Virus record (IMG/VR): IMGVR_UViG_3300044539_000111
Location: 50,201 to 114,200 of that record
DNA length: 64,000 bases
Direction: 5' to 3' (one strand)
From: a virus
Of this stretch, positions 48,962 through 57,012 are shown piece after piece; position 1 is the stretch's first letter; the number at the start of each line of letters is the position of its first letter. Under the pieces are notes generated by a model. That model searched no databases and was not told the origin of the DNA. It saw nothing but the letters and a program-made list of their open reading frames with translations. The position numbers were made by a program, and so were the translations under genes.

Positions 48962-49795
48962 TTATACAGGCACTGGACCACCACCGCCTCCGCCACTAGT
49001 AGCTTCAACCCATTTTAAATATGTTTCTGATGAAGCCATTATCATTTCGCAACCGTTACACTGAATAACAAGTCCCAAATTTACAATAACTCCTAGAATA
49101 TTTAAATAATCTTCAGCCGTTAATTCTGGATGGTTTAATTGCAGATAGTTAAACAAAATGCCTAATCCGCTATATCCATTAAATGATGAAGACTCTAAGA
49201 TTCCAATTTGAAAAAGATCATCCAAATAAAAATTAGCACTTGATGAACTTGATGCATCAAACCATTGTTGAATTGCTTCATTGAAATCAGTATTGCAACA
49301 TGGATATTGATCTTGTGTTGCTTCTAAAACTTTTAACCATGTTTCAATAGTAGTTGCATGTTCTAAACAACAAATTCTTATTTTTGAACCAAGTAAAAAC
49401 TGTTGCACCATTAAAAAATTATCCGCGCCACCTAAATAGTAAATACCATTTTTGCAATCAGGGCAACAAAGATTCTTATTATTTGAAATAGATATTCCTC
49501 CAGATAATGTTTCAATCAATGCTGTAGTTACGTCTAAAGTAAATTTAAGTTGTCTATCAGGAACTGCATCAACAGGGTATTTAATTCCAACTTCAGCATT
49601 AACTGCAACTTCACCTATTGGAACTTTAACAGATTTCCCTCCTTTTGAAATATTTGCTAAAATCTGCAATACTGTAAGATTATCTGAATCAGTTCCTACC
49701 AACGAAAATACTCCTTTAAACATATAGATCAAAGGATTGATACATGTAGTTACTTCACATGTACATTTACTTGTTTTACATTTTTTACAGCCCAT
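48962..49795 (-). CDS. Cys-rich appendage protein, paralogue of the next gene upstream (277 aa)
   Basis: Starts MGCKKCKTSKCTCEVTTC. From residue 100 on it matches the 329-residue protein encoded just upstream: CCPDCKNGIYYLGG, ICCLEH, PCCNTDFNEAIQQW, a helical section, then VIQCNGCEMIM and TYLKWVEA. The paired cysteines are conserved between the two, so they are likely structural (metal or disulfide). It ends in a glycine-rich tail (SGGGGGGPVPV). No collagen repeat. Gene duplication within a fibre cluster fits diversification of host-contact proteins, but no binding function can be read from the sequence. Confidence 0.7.
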   Translation of the reverse strand: MGCKKCKTSKCTCEVTTCINPLIYMFKGVFSLVGTDSDNLTVLQILANISKGGKSVKVPIGEVAVNAEVGIKYPVDAVPDRQLKFTLDVTTALIETLSGGISISNNKNLCCPDCKNGIYYLGGADNFLMVQQFLLGSKIRICCLEHATTIETWLKVLEATQDQYPCCNTDFNEAIQQWFDASSSSSANFYLDDLFQIGILESSSFNGYSGLGILFNYLQLNHPELTAEDYLNILGVIVNLGLVIQCNGCEMIMASSETYLKWVEATSGGGGGGPVPV

Positions 49796-49806
49796 TGCTT
49801 ATTTTA

Positions 49807-50796
49807 TTAATCATATATAACTTCAAGTGACATCATTCCTCCAGAACAATTTGCAAGATATGTAAGAGCAGGCATTTGACATCTAATTCTTCCATCCCCA
49901 TTGTTAAAGTAAGTTCCATACTGTAAAAAACAAGAATTTATTTGTACAGGTGGATTAGAATTAAACATTGCTACTAAAGCATCAATATCTGTTTGATTTG
50001 TTCCATAACAAGCTGCAAACTGGATTCCCATGCATTTATATATAATTGAGTTATATGTTGCACCATTTTCTAATATTTGACTGTAAACGCTATATGTTTT
50101 TTGTGGAGGAAGAGGTGTTGATCCACATCCACCATTTTGTAACCATTTTGTAAATGTTTGAGGATTTCCAATAAACACATTACAGTCGCAGCAATAAGAA
50201 ACAAATCCTTTTTGTATAATAGCTATAAAGACATCTGAAATTGTTTCTCCTTGAAATAAATCTTCTGGTGTATTAATAAGCAAATTGTAAATTTTACAAA
50301 GAAGTGTGTTATCATAACCATTAACTTCCACAACTCCTGTATCAAGTAATGTAAGCATATCTACAATAGTTGAAAACTGATTTAAACAACTTTCAAAATC
50401 ATTACTGCAACAAGCTGGTGGCACATCCCAATTTTCTAAATAATCTGGATAAATTTGAGCAGATGCTGCAACATTTATACAACATATTGGCGATGGTATT
50501 GATTTACCTAGTGTATTAAATATTTCCACTCCCCCTAAAAAATAAAATGGAGCATCCTTACAGTTTGGACAACAAATATTTGAAGCATCTGACAATACTA
50601 GCCCACCACCTATCAAAGAACCAAACCAATCTTGTACTGACAATGTTTCATCAAGCAGGGCTTGATTAATAGCCATGTTCCATGTATATGTAAAAGAATC
50701 CACACAACCGTTAACTATAGGAACAATTGGTTCTGGACAACATACAGGAGTCTTAATTATTATCGCATTATTCTGCGGAGTGCATTTCTTTTTCAT
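49807..50796 (-). CDS. Cys-rich appendage protein (329 aa)
   Basis: Paralogue of the 277-residue protein: NICCPNCKDAPFYFLGG, PICCINVA, ACCSNDFESCLNQF, LLINTPEDLF, SDVFIAIIQKGFVSYCCDC and TFTKWLQNGG. The N-terminus is basic and carries another CC pair (TPVCCPEP). The last 90 residues (SVYSQILENGATYNSIIYK onward) are an extra domain absent from the paralogue. It follows the 170-residue gene after 1 base. Likely a virion appendage component; function unrecognised. Confidence 0.7.
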   Translation of the reverse strand: MKKKCTPQNNAIIIKTPVCCPEPIVPIVNGCVDSFTYTWNMAINQALLDETLSVQDWFGSLIGGGLVLSDASNICCPNCKDAPFYFLGGVEIFNTLGKSIPSPICCINVAASAQIYPDYLENWDVPPACCSNDFESCLNQFSTIVDMLTLLDTGVVEVNGYDNTLLCKIYNLLINTPEDLFQGETISDVFIAIIQKGFVSYCCDCNVFIGNPQTFTKWLQNGGCGSTPLPPQKTYSVYSQILENGATYNSIIYKCMGIQFAACYGTNQTDIDALVAMFNSNPPVQINSCFLQYGTYFNNGDGRIRCQMPALTYLANCSGGMMSLEVIYD

Positions 50797-50797
50797 C

Positions 50798-51310
50798 TTA
50801 TCCGCCTATTAAAAGATTAACCTGTGCTTGCAATGCAGCAATTTGTTGTTGCATTTGAGCTAAAGCATTATTCTGTGTTTGAATCAATACTTGTTGATCA
50901 CAAAGTTTAGAACCAATAGCGGTTATGTATTCAGTCATTGACATAACTACGCCATACTGTTGTTGAAAACATGCAGCAACTGCCATTTCGCATTCAGGAC
51001 AACCAGTAGTTCCACCTGTTGTTACAGATGTTCCTGTATTTACTTTTGCAATAGTGTCAATAAGTAATTGAATAAGTTCAACAAAGTTTGCTGGTGGACA
51101 TTCTGTACTTATTAACTCTGATAAATCATAAGATTGAACATCAAGCATTTCAAAGATTTTGCAAATCCTTTTAGCTAATTCATTTATGACATCGCTAATT
51201 GTATCACCATGACACAAATTAATGCAACACAAATCTGGTCCTTGCCATACAACACAGTTACTTGTTGTTACAGCACATCCAGAACTTCTAGTATTTGTTG
51301 GCTTTCCCAT
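50798..51310 (-). CDS. Cys-rich small fibre-base-like protein with C-terminal coiled coil (170 aa)
   Basis: The N-terminal 50 residues (GCAVTTSNCVVWQGPDLCC, then INLCHGDTISDVINELAKRIC) resemble a module at the base of many Bacteroidota-phage fibre proteins: C, VxWxGPD, CxxLCxGDxxSDV and a following helix. The C-terminus is a coiled coil (QTQNNALAQMQQQIAALQAQ), suggesting oligomerisation. A 39-base AT-rich gap lies before it, and the next gene starts 1 base after. A structural or adaptor role is inferred. Confidence 0.7.
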   Translation of the reverse strand: MGKPTNTRSSGCAVTTSNCVVWQGPDLCCINLCHGDTISDVINELAKRICKIFEMLDVQSYDLSELISTECPPANFVELIQLLIDTIAKVNTGTSVTTGGTTGCPECEMAVAACFQQQYGVVMSMTEYITAIGSKLCDQQVLIQTQNNALAQMQQQIAALQAQVNLLIGG

Positions 51311-51349
51311 AGCTAATAATATACAAATTTTTAATTTAATTTCCTAATT

Positions 51350-52810
51350 TTAATTACAATCCACTCCTTCAGTAAACTGCACCTGCAGTAAATCTTGATT
51401 GTTTGCAAGAATGTAAATATCAGCGGATGTTTGCGCTGTTATACCACATACAAAAACTTCATAAGGTGTGCTAGCTGAATAGAACATAACAGTTCTAACA
51501 ACTCGGTTGCAATCTTTAAAATACAACCATCCTTCCACATTAATTGGAATAATGATTGAATACTTTTTACATGTACCTGGAAGTGGAGCAATTGGACAAC
51601 ACGCGTTTGGATCCTCTGCAATATCCATCTTTAAGATTTCATGTTCTATTGTTGATTGCATTAGATCTGTAGGACAACAGAATTGTATTCCATATCTTAA
51701 TGCTAATACTTTTTCATAGTTTGCATCTCCAAATGCACAAAAGATTTGTTCTGCATCAAAAGGTTCTGCGTTGTTTACTATAAAATCAGGGTAAATCATC
51801 TTGTGATTTGTAACTGGAGGAATTGTTACCGGTTTTGGTAAACATTCCTGGCATGTGCTCACGCACTCAGTTTCAATAAAAAAGTCCTGCCATAGTATTT
51901 CTTCCCATTCTTCAAAACATTCCGCCTCTGTTACGCGGTAACATCCGGTGATAACATTTGCATTGATGTCTTTAATAGTTGTTAAAACAACTTCTAAAAA
52001 GTCATCTGGATGATTGTTGTTACTTGTTAAACCTTGGAATACAAATACTCCAGGTAAACCATTTACAACTAATGCTTCTCCTGTTGAACAACAAGTTAAT
52101 TGGTATCTTTCTTCTGGATAATTTAAAGTAGGATCTATTGTTGGAACAACTGGTTCTATTGCCTTACAAATGTAAGATTGAAATCTATTACTTTGCCATG
52201 ATGTTATTACACCTTCTTCTGCTGGCACTAAATTTGTTGAATTAAGTGTGTCAATAATAGTTAATGCATCTCCTAAAACAGTTGATGAATACCATACTTG
52301 ATCATCTATTGAAAACCAAACAAATACAACAGGCTGTGTCCAAGTATTAAGAATCTCATAATAGTTATGTCCATCATACGTTCCAGTTGGTCCTACAAAA
52401 GAATAAATAGGTTGACCTAATGTAATATTACCAACTCCTAGCCATTGAAAAAATAATGAGTTACATGTTGTATTGCAATCACAACACATTGGTGTAGTAA
52501 CTAACCCTGTATAAATAGCATCAAACCAATTTTGTGTATTAGCTGGATCTGGTCCAGCTGGCGGGTTTGCTGATTTTAAAATAAAACAACCATTGGTTAC
52601 ATTGCCTGATGAATCTGTAAAACTAGTTATGATTTGAGGATCAATTACAAGATCCATTGGCTGAATATCAAAAAAAACTCCAGTGTATTTAATGTACACA
52701 GGTGTTCCTGCATAAGGATGTCCTGTAGGATACACATACACTTGATTGCTACAACAATCTATAATAGTATAATACTTATTATTTTTTGGAGTTTCTGAAT
52801 TTGTTGCCAT
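51350..52810 (-). CDS. Cys-rich appendage protein with internal repeats (486 aa)
   Basis: Contains an internal duplication. Around residues 13-110 the sequence reads YYTIIDCCSNQVY, GVFFDI, ITSFTDSSGNVTNGCFIL. Around 232-330 it reads YQLTCCSTGEALVV, GVFVFQGL, LTTIKDINANVITGCYRV. Both repeats are followed by cysteine clusters (MCCDCNTTC and CVSTCQECLP). A shorter related stretch near the C-terminus reads CKKYSIII, LYFKDCNRVV. The units look like small beta domains in tandem. The start lies 1 base after the 46-residue gene. A host-facing or shaft protein is plausible; no known fold is recognised. Confidence 0.7.
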   Translation of the reverse strand: MATNSETPKNNKYYTIIDCCSNQVYVYPTGHPYAGTPVYIKYTGVFFDIQPMDLVIDPQIITSFTDSSGNVTNGCFILKSANPPAGPDPANTQNWFDAIYTGLVTTPMCCDCNTTCNSLFFQWLGVGNITLGQPIYSFVGPTGTYDGHNYYEILNTWTQPVVFVWFSIDDQVWYSSTVLGDALTIIDTLNSTNLVPAEEGVITSWQSNRFQSYICKAIEPVVPTIDPTLNYPEERYQLTCCSTGEALVVNGLPGVFVFQGLTSNNNHPDDFLEVVLTTIKDINANVITGCYRVTEAECFEEWEEILWQDFFIETECVSTCQECLPKPVTIPPVTNHKMIYPDFIVNNAEPFDAEQIFCAFGDANYEKVLALRYGIQFCCPTDLMQSTIEHEILKMDIAEDPNACCPIAPLPGTCKKYSIIIPINVEGWLYFKDCNRVVRTVMFYSASTPYEVFVCGITAQTSADIYILANNQDLLQVQFTEGVDCN

Positions 52811-52811
52811 T

Positions 52812-52952
52812 TTATTTCTTTATTTGACCTTCAGCAATTTGCTGATTGACCGTATTAACGCAAGCGGTACAACAAGATGTACCATTTGTTGCATTTACAA
52901 TGTATGTTCCTGTACAAGTACATACTCCACAATTTTGACAGTTCTGAGCCAT
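52812..52952 (-). CDS. Small Cys-rich protein (46 aa)
   Basis: ATG at 52950-52952, TAA at 52812-52814. The sequence begins MAQNCQNCGVCTCTG and has a second cluster, TSCCTAC, seven cysteines in all. It fits exactly between the 186-residue gene stop (52954) and the 486-residue gene start (52810), one base from each, which supports coding. The cysteine pattern resembles the N-terminal clusters of its neighbours, so it could be a separate base or cross-linking piece for them. Function unknown. Confidence 0.7.
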   Translation of the reverse strand: MAQNCQNCGVCTCTGTYIVNATNGTSCCTACVNTVNQQIAEGQIKK

Positions 52953-52953
52953 T

Positions 52954-53514
52954 TTAGCAAAGTTTACATGAATAATTATCTAATAATTTTTTGGCATAGT
53001 TATACAAAACCATTGCCTGATCATGGTCTAAACAGTATTCAGCTTTTGCTTGAGCCGCATCTATGTAACCAGTAATCTCCATCAAAGATATAAATTTATT
53101 CTTAGTTTCTGGAATTGGTTCACATGCACTCAATTTAAGTTTGCACCATTCCTCTTTCAGTTGTTTTCTTAAAGCTGTAACACGCAAATGATTGTATTCA
53201 ACATACATTTTATCATGCGGAGATAGGGCATACTTAATGACATAAATCCCATCAGGTAATGAATGGAACTCAGTTCCACAACATTCAGTTTGTATTTTTA
53301 AATCACAAGCAGTGAGATTAAGAATAAATCCTTTATAAATTGGTGGAAAAGTTGTGTCATTGAAAGTGATGCAATCTCTATATCCAGGTACTAATACTTG
53401 GACAGTAGGGCAAACATAAGGCATGAGTAAATCATACACACTTGTGTCTTCTATGCGAAGAACACAATCTGTCATAATGTTTGGAATATTTAAACTTAAT
53501 GAATTTGTTGCCAT
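52954..53514 (-). CDS. Conserved Bacteroidota-phage structural protein (186 aa)
   Basis: The sequence has a pattern I recognise from many Bacteroidota phages: CVLRIEDTSVYDLLMPYVCP, VPGY, LNLTACDLKIQTECCG, LPDGIYVIKYALSPHDKMY, VEYNHLR, then helices with further cysteines ending NYSCKLC. It probably forms a structural adaptor for appendages; its exact position in the virion is unknown to me. It begins just after the strong terminator that follows the 530-residue gene, so it is either read through or has its own promoter (none clear). Confidence 0.72.
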   Translation of the reverse strand: MATNSLSLNIPNIMTDCVLRIEDTSVYDLLMPYVCPTVQVLVPGYRDCITFNDTTFPPIYKGFILNLTACDLKIQTECCGTEFHSLPDGIYVIKYALSPHDKMYVEYNHLRVTALRKQLKEEWCKLKLSACEPIPETKNKFISLMEITGYIDAAQAKAEYCLDHDQAMVLYNYAKKLLDNYSCKLC

Positions 53515-53530
53515 AAGATTTCATTTAAAA

Positions 53531-53567
53531 AAAATGGAGAACAGAGAAAGACTCTATTCTCCATTTT
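53531..53567 (-). terminator. Strong hairpin terminator after 530-residue gene
   Basis: Perfect 11-bp outer stem (AAAATGGAGAA/TTCTCCATTTT) with an inner AGAG/CTCT pairing, followed on the minus strand by a run of eight T. It is the strongest terminator in the window. Confidence 0.88.
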
Positions 53568-53587
53568 AGGAAGATATAACTCCGGTC

Positions 53588-55180
53588 TTAAAGAACTGCT
53601 GGTGTATAAGCAGTATGACCAAAAGTATTCAATGTTACAACTCCACCAACTGCAGCTGCACCCAACCATGTTGCCATGAATGTTTCAAATGCTGTTGCTG
53701 TAGCAGCAGTAACATAGATGTTCAATGCATATTGATCATCATCATAAACACCACTAGGGTTATTATAACGAGGAACACTGTGCTGGATTACATAACGCGT
53801 GTACAACGCATTACGGTTAACCGCAGTAAAGTACTGATTTCCTTGAGTGATCTCACGGATACGAACATCATCAGAGAAATGATTTTGTAAGTATGACTCA
53901 TCAAGAATCACATCACGCAATACAGTTTCACCATATCCTTGTCCTGTAAATCCAGCATATTCTTTAGTAGCACAAAGTGCAGAGAAATCACATGGATCAC
54001 CAGTCAAATCTGTCAATGATAAGTTCATCTGAATGATTTCTTTTTCATAGAAATCATTATTTTGGAATGAACAGTTACCAAATTTAGTTTCAATGTAAGC
54101 TCCAATCAAACGAATACCAGCTAATGCGCCAGCAATGTATCCTGGAGATACATAAGTTGACCATACATTAGTTCCAGGGAAACCTGCAGCAATTGCTTCA
54201 GCAGCTGTAGCAAACAATGGAACACCTGTTTGAGTATAAACGATTGGACGAACAAAGTACTGCAACCATACATCAGTTACGATTTGGTTAGCCCAATTGA
54301 TCATTACCAATGTAGAATCTACATTTCCTGGTACAATTGTACCTGTTGGACAACAACCTGTATAAGCTGCAAAAGTTTTGTACAAGTCATGATTCAAGAA
54401 ACGCAATACGGGTGAACCCCATAAGTCAACACGAAGATTATAAGTTTCTCCACATACAAAGTTAAATTTGCATGGATTACTTCCTACTGCATTGTATTTA
54501 ATTGTTGCAACTGGAATTGAAGCAGCCGTACCCGGTGTAAATGGAATTGAAGCTGGTAATGTTAAAACATCACCTACTGTATATCCTTGACCAGGTTGTG
54601 TAATTGTAATTGACGCGATTGCACCACCTGCAGTTGTTACTACTGTAGCAAATGCACCTACACCTGCGCCACTATCTACAAGAGCAACATTAGTATAAGT
54701 TTGAGATGCAGCATAACCAGTACCTGGTACAAGAGCACCTAAAGTTGCAATTGAATCAGAATTCCAGTTTGTGTTTCCTAAATGCCAAATTGATTGCTCT
54801 GGAGCAGCACCTGTCATTTTAGAAAATTTGTGAACAAATCGCGGATTGATCATCTTTGATTTATTAGATTCTTTGTACCCTCCGTGGAAAGGTCCAATCT
54901 TATCATCAGTAAACAAAGATGCAGCAGCAAAAACCAATGGTTTTCCTGCAACTACTTCCGCAGATGCGTTGTTTACAGATACATAAGTGTTTGGATTAAA
55001 GAATCCATAAGTACCAACTCCTAATGAATTTGGTGCAACAGCGTTTGCTAAAGCTGATGTTGGTACACCTGCGTCTAACAAAAATCCGTTATTCACCGCA
55101 TTGGATGTACCAGGTACATTTGCTTGGGTTGCTTTTGTTCCGACAAATGATTTGCGGTAAGCATGATTAAAATAACTCAT
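53588..55180 (-). CDS. Abundant structural protein candidate (530 aa)
   Basis: Residues 1-150 are Ala/Asn/Gly-rich. Residues about 155-240 hold a beta-type domain with an internal near-repeat of the GxGY type (PGTGYAASQTYTNVALVDSG, then ITQPGQGYTVGDVLTL), common in phage structural proteins. The remainder has RVDLWGSPVLRFLNHDLYKT, TGCCPTG and EYAGFTGQGYGET. The gene is a compact unit: promoter-like boxes at 55220-55254 and a strong hairpin terminator after the stop, as expected for a product needed in many copies. It could be a tail, head-decoration or other major virion protein; I cannot decide which. Confidence 0.75.
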   Translation of the reverse strand: MSYFNHAYRKSFVGTKATQANVPGTSNAVNNGFLLDAGVPTSALANAVAPNSLGVGTYGFFNPNTYVSVNNASAEVVAGKPLVFAAASLFTDDKIGPFHGGYKESNKSKMINPRFVHKFSKMTGAAPEQSIWHLGNTNWNSDSIATLGALVPGTGYAASQTYTNVALVDSGAGVGAFATVVTTAGGAIASITITQPGQGYTVGDVLTLPASIPFTPGTAASIPVATIKYNAVGSNPCKFNFVCGETYNLRVDLWGSPVLRFLNHDLYKTFAAYTGCCPTGTIVPGNVDSTLVMINWANQIVTDVWLQYFVRPIVYTQTGVPLFATAAEAIAAGFPGTNVWSTYVSPGYIAGALAGIRLIGAYIETKFGNCSFQNNDFYEKEIIQMNLSLTDLTGDPCDFSALCATKEYAGFTGQGYGETVLRDVILDESYLQNHFSDDVRIREITQGNQYFTAVNRNALYTRYVIQHSVPRYNNPSGVYDDDQYALNIYVTAATATAFETFMATWLGAAAVGGVVTLNTFGHTAYTPAVL

Positions 55181-55219
55181 TTTTCTTTTTTTAGTTAATA
55201 AACAATATATTCAATATAG

Positions 55220-55254
55220 CAAAAATAATCCAATTGTGCAACACTTAGTGCAAA
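55220..55254 (-). promoter_or_regulatory. Candidate promoter of the 530-residue structural gene
   Basis: Minus strand: TTTG (55254-55251), 23 bases, TATTTTTG (55227-55220), then 40 bases to the ATG. It resembles the Bacteroidota -33/-7 arrangement, with a slightly long spacer. Confidence 0.5.
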
Positions 55255-55392
55255 TTATTTTTTAGTTTTTGCTTTTACTGAAGATTTTCCTTTTGTTGGC
55301 GTTTTACCAGCTTCTTTATCTTTTGCACTTTTGATCCATGGTGGAACCCATTTATCTTTAGCAGGTGCTGCTTTTTTCTTTGCTGTTGCCAT
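55255..55392 (-). CDS. Very small Lys-rich protein (45 aa)
   Basis: ATG at 55390-55392, TAA at 55255-55257. Sequence begins MATAKKKAAPAKDKWVPPWI and ends KSSVKAKTKK; about a third is lysine, with a central Trp/Pro motif (KWVPPWIKSAKDK). It starts 2 bases after the Dps-like gene stop and ends just before the promoter-like region of the 530-residue gene. It resembles the small basic proteins further up the operon. A DNA-associated or capsid-interior role is a guess. Confidence 0.7.
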   Translation of the reverse strand: MATAKKKAAPAKDKWVPPWIKSAKDKEAGKTPTKGKSSVKAKTKK

Positions 55393-55394
55393 GA

Positions 55395-55856
55395 TTATTT
55401 TAAAAATAAAAGTTTGTACTTTGTTGAACCTAGTAATCTTTTTACATTGTCTAGTTCATTGCTAATTTCTGAGAAACACATAATGTCTTGTAAAGCACAA
55501 ATCATGTCATAGATTTCTCTGATGTAAACAATACCTTCTTCTACAGAATTAAGACTTCTTGGACAACAGTCTGGAAGAACTAAAATTCTTTCAGCTGCTC
55601 CTTGGTATGCTTCTGTAATTGTATCTACTAGATCGGGTAATCCGTCATACAACCCACCCAATGCAGTATGCATAGCAAATGCACTAGGGCCTGATACTTT
55701 TAAATGAAGTTTATGAAATGAAATGGAAGCATTCATTAATTCACAAATACAAGCAGTTGTTTCTTCAACACAATGATTACCTGATGGCTTTGTGTAAGCA
55801 GGACTCGCTGCTGGTTGTGTTGGTCTTTTTAATAGACCTCTTTGTGGTGAGTTCAT
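55395..55856 (-). CDS. Dps/ferritin-like protein (153 aa)
   Basis: A four-helix-type protein whose central segment aligns without gaps to the ferroxidase region of Dps: HKLHLKVSGPSAF, then MHTALGGLYDGL, then DLVDTITEAYQG. H51, H63, D78 and E82 fall at the same spacing (and here the same numbers) as the E. coli Dps ligands; the position matching D67 is glycine. Length is slightly below typical Dps (about 167). The N-terminal 25 residues are Pro/Lys-rich and probably flexible. Uncharacterised phage relatives (DUF5856-type, from memory) share this pattern. Near both ends are cysteine pairs (ACIC, DCC). It lies between the ring/connector gene and a small basic gene, so it may be a virion part rather than an iron store. 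Confidence 0.72.
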   Translation of the reverse strand: MNSPQRGLLKRPTQPAASPAYTKPSGNHCVEETTACICELMNASISFHKLHLKVSGPSAFAMHTALGGLYDGLPDLVDTITEAYQGAAERILVLPDCCPRSLNSVEEGIVYIREIYDMICALQDIMCFSEISNELDNVKRLLGSTKYKLLFLK

Positions 55857-55862
55857 TATATA

Positions 55863-56564
55863 TTAGTTATTAGTTTCTACTGAGTTATCTGCAATTTGAT
55901 TTGCAGTAACATCTTCAAGATCTCCTGCTAGAATTTTTACACATTCATCAATGAATAACTCAACAATATCATCTTTAAATTCACATTCAACATTTACAGT
56001 TGAAACAAGTCCCGTATATGGATCTGATGTTCCTGGAATTTGTATTCTCCTTGGTTGTCTGTAATAAGTTAAAACTGTGTTTTCTAATTCAAAATCATTG
56101 TTTGTGTAAACTTTAATTTTATTTCCTAGTACTGTAGCAAAAGTTTCAGCCCATTCAAAACTTGGTTTTTTATTATGATCCCTCAAAAGTTCATCTACGT
56201 TTGCTTCTTCTGCAAGATAAATTACCATTTGTCTTTTATCACAACAATCTTTTTTTGATTTGCTAGAAATTCTTTTCCACTCAAAATAGTCTGAAGGTAA
56301 AGTTGGAGATTGAAAGTACAAATCTTTTTTGACCATTGCTAACGGTTTGTCTGAAAGCAAAACTTGTAAATCATCAATACGTCTTTTACTAGCTTCATCA
56401 CCAGTCTTAGTCATATTAGTTCCCATCAAGTTTCTTCTGCACCAAGTTACTTGTGCTTTATTAAAAGCTTCAACAATTTGCCAAGGCATAATGTTGTCAT
56501 AGTCATTACTAGCCAATTTATTAATTCGCTGTTTGACTTTTATTTGTATGGTGTCATTTGTCAT
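55863..56564 (-). CDS. Ring / head-tail connector protein, crAss-like (233 aa)
   Basis: Pattern matches a connector/ring protein of crAss-like phages: MPWQIVEAFNKAQVTWCRRN, GDEASKRRIDDLQVLLSD, LPSDYFEWKRIS, EEANVDELLRDHNKKPSFEW, then a beta section (LTYYRQPRRIQIPG) and a C-terminal helix (DDIVELFIDECVKILAGD) ending in SVETNN. Expected to sit between portal and tail. Its ATG overlaps the previous small gene's stop in an ATGA arrangement, suggesting coupled translation. No enzymatic motif. Confidence 0.8.
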   Translation of the reverse strand: MTNDTIQIKVKQRINKLASNDYDNIMPWQIVEAFNKAQVTWCRRNLMGTNMTKTGDEASKRRIDDLQVLLSDKPLAMVKKDLYFQSPTLPSDYFEWKRISSKSKKDCCDKRQMVIYLAEEANVDELLRDHNKKPSFEWAETFATVLGNKIKVYTNNDFELENTVLTYYRQPRRIQIPGTSDPYTGLVSTVNVECEFKDDIVELFIDECVKILAGDLEDVTANQIADNSVETNN

Positions 56565-56728
56565 TTCCCTTTAACTTTTTTAAGGTTTGGATTTTTACGT
56601 TTTGCAGCAGGAGAAGCTTTTCTTGCAGCAGATGCCAAAATAGCACCGGCTGCTTCCATAGAAACACCTTGCTTTTTTGCTATACCTTTTTGAGCTGCTT
56701 TAAAACCCATTCCTTTCTTTATTGCCAT
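56561..56728 (-). CDS. Very small basic protein (55 aa)
   Basis: ATG at 56726-56728; TGA at 56561-56563 overlaps the connector gene's ATG. Sequence begins MAIKKGMGFKAAQKGIAKKQ, has a short helix (SMEAAGAILASAARKAS) and ends with a lysine-rich tail (NPNLKKVKGK). It is one of seven small basic proteins in this stretch. Similar peptides encoded beside phage head genes are often unannotated; DNA condensation or capsid-interior roles are guesses. Confidence 0.72.
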   Translation of the reverse strand: MAIKKGMGFKAAQKGIAKKQGVSMEAAGAILASAARKASPAAKRKNPNLKKVKGK

Positions 56729-56739
56729 GATCTATTGTA

Positions 56740-57012
56740 TTAACAATTCCACTTCCTTAATGCAAGAGTTTTTCTTGTAGGTTCTCCATTTGGTTTTTTA
56801 GCAGGTCCAGGCATTCCGGACATTCTAGCACAAAAACTTTTTCTTCTTTTAGCATCTTTACTTCCAGCTTTAAGCTTAGAAGGTTTAGTAGTAACTGCGG
56901 TTTGTAATTTACTTCCTGGATTAGCTCTTCTATAAGAAGCAACTCCTTTAGCATTTAATCCACCTGTCTTATTTTTTCCTTCTGATCTTGTCCATGCTGC
57001 AGTCTTTGCCAT
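56740..57012 (-). CDS. Conserved small basic phage protein, DUF6321-like (90 aa)
   Basis: Sequence pattern AAWTRSEGKNKTGGLNAKG, then VASYRRANPGSKL, KRRKSFCARMSGMPGP and TRKTLALRKWNC matches a widespread small phage protein family (DUF6321-type, from memory). It is strongly basic and ends in the typical WNC/WDC. Its start overlaps the previous gene's stop (TGATG). Function of the family is not known to me; its frequent place near head genes suggests a virion or packaging role. Confidence 0.8.
   Translation of the reverse strand: MAKTAAWTRSEGKNKTGGLNAKGVASYRRANPGSKLQTAVTTKPSKLKAGSKDAKRRKSFCARMSGMPGPAKKPNGEPTRKTLALRKWNC

Noticed and set aside
55231-55256. Possible hairpin from TTGTGCAA / TGCAAA sequence in the gap before the 530-residue gene
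   Set aside because: The matching parts are mainly direct (GTGCA twice), not a stable inverted repeat, and lack a T-run.
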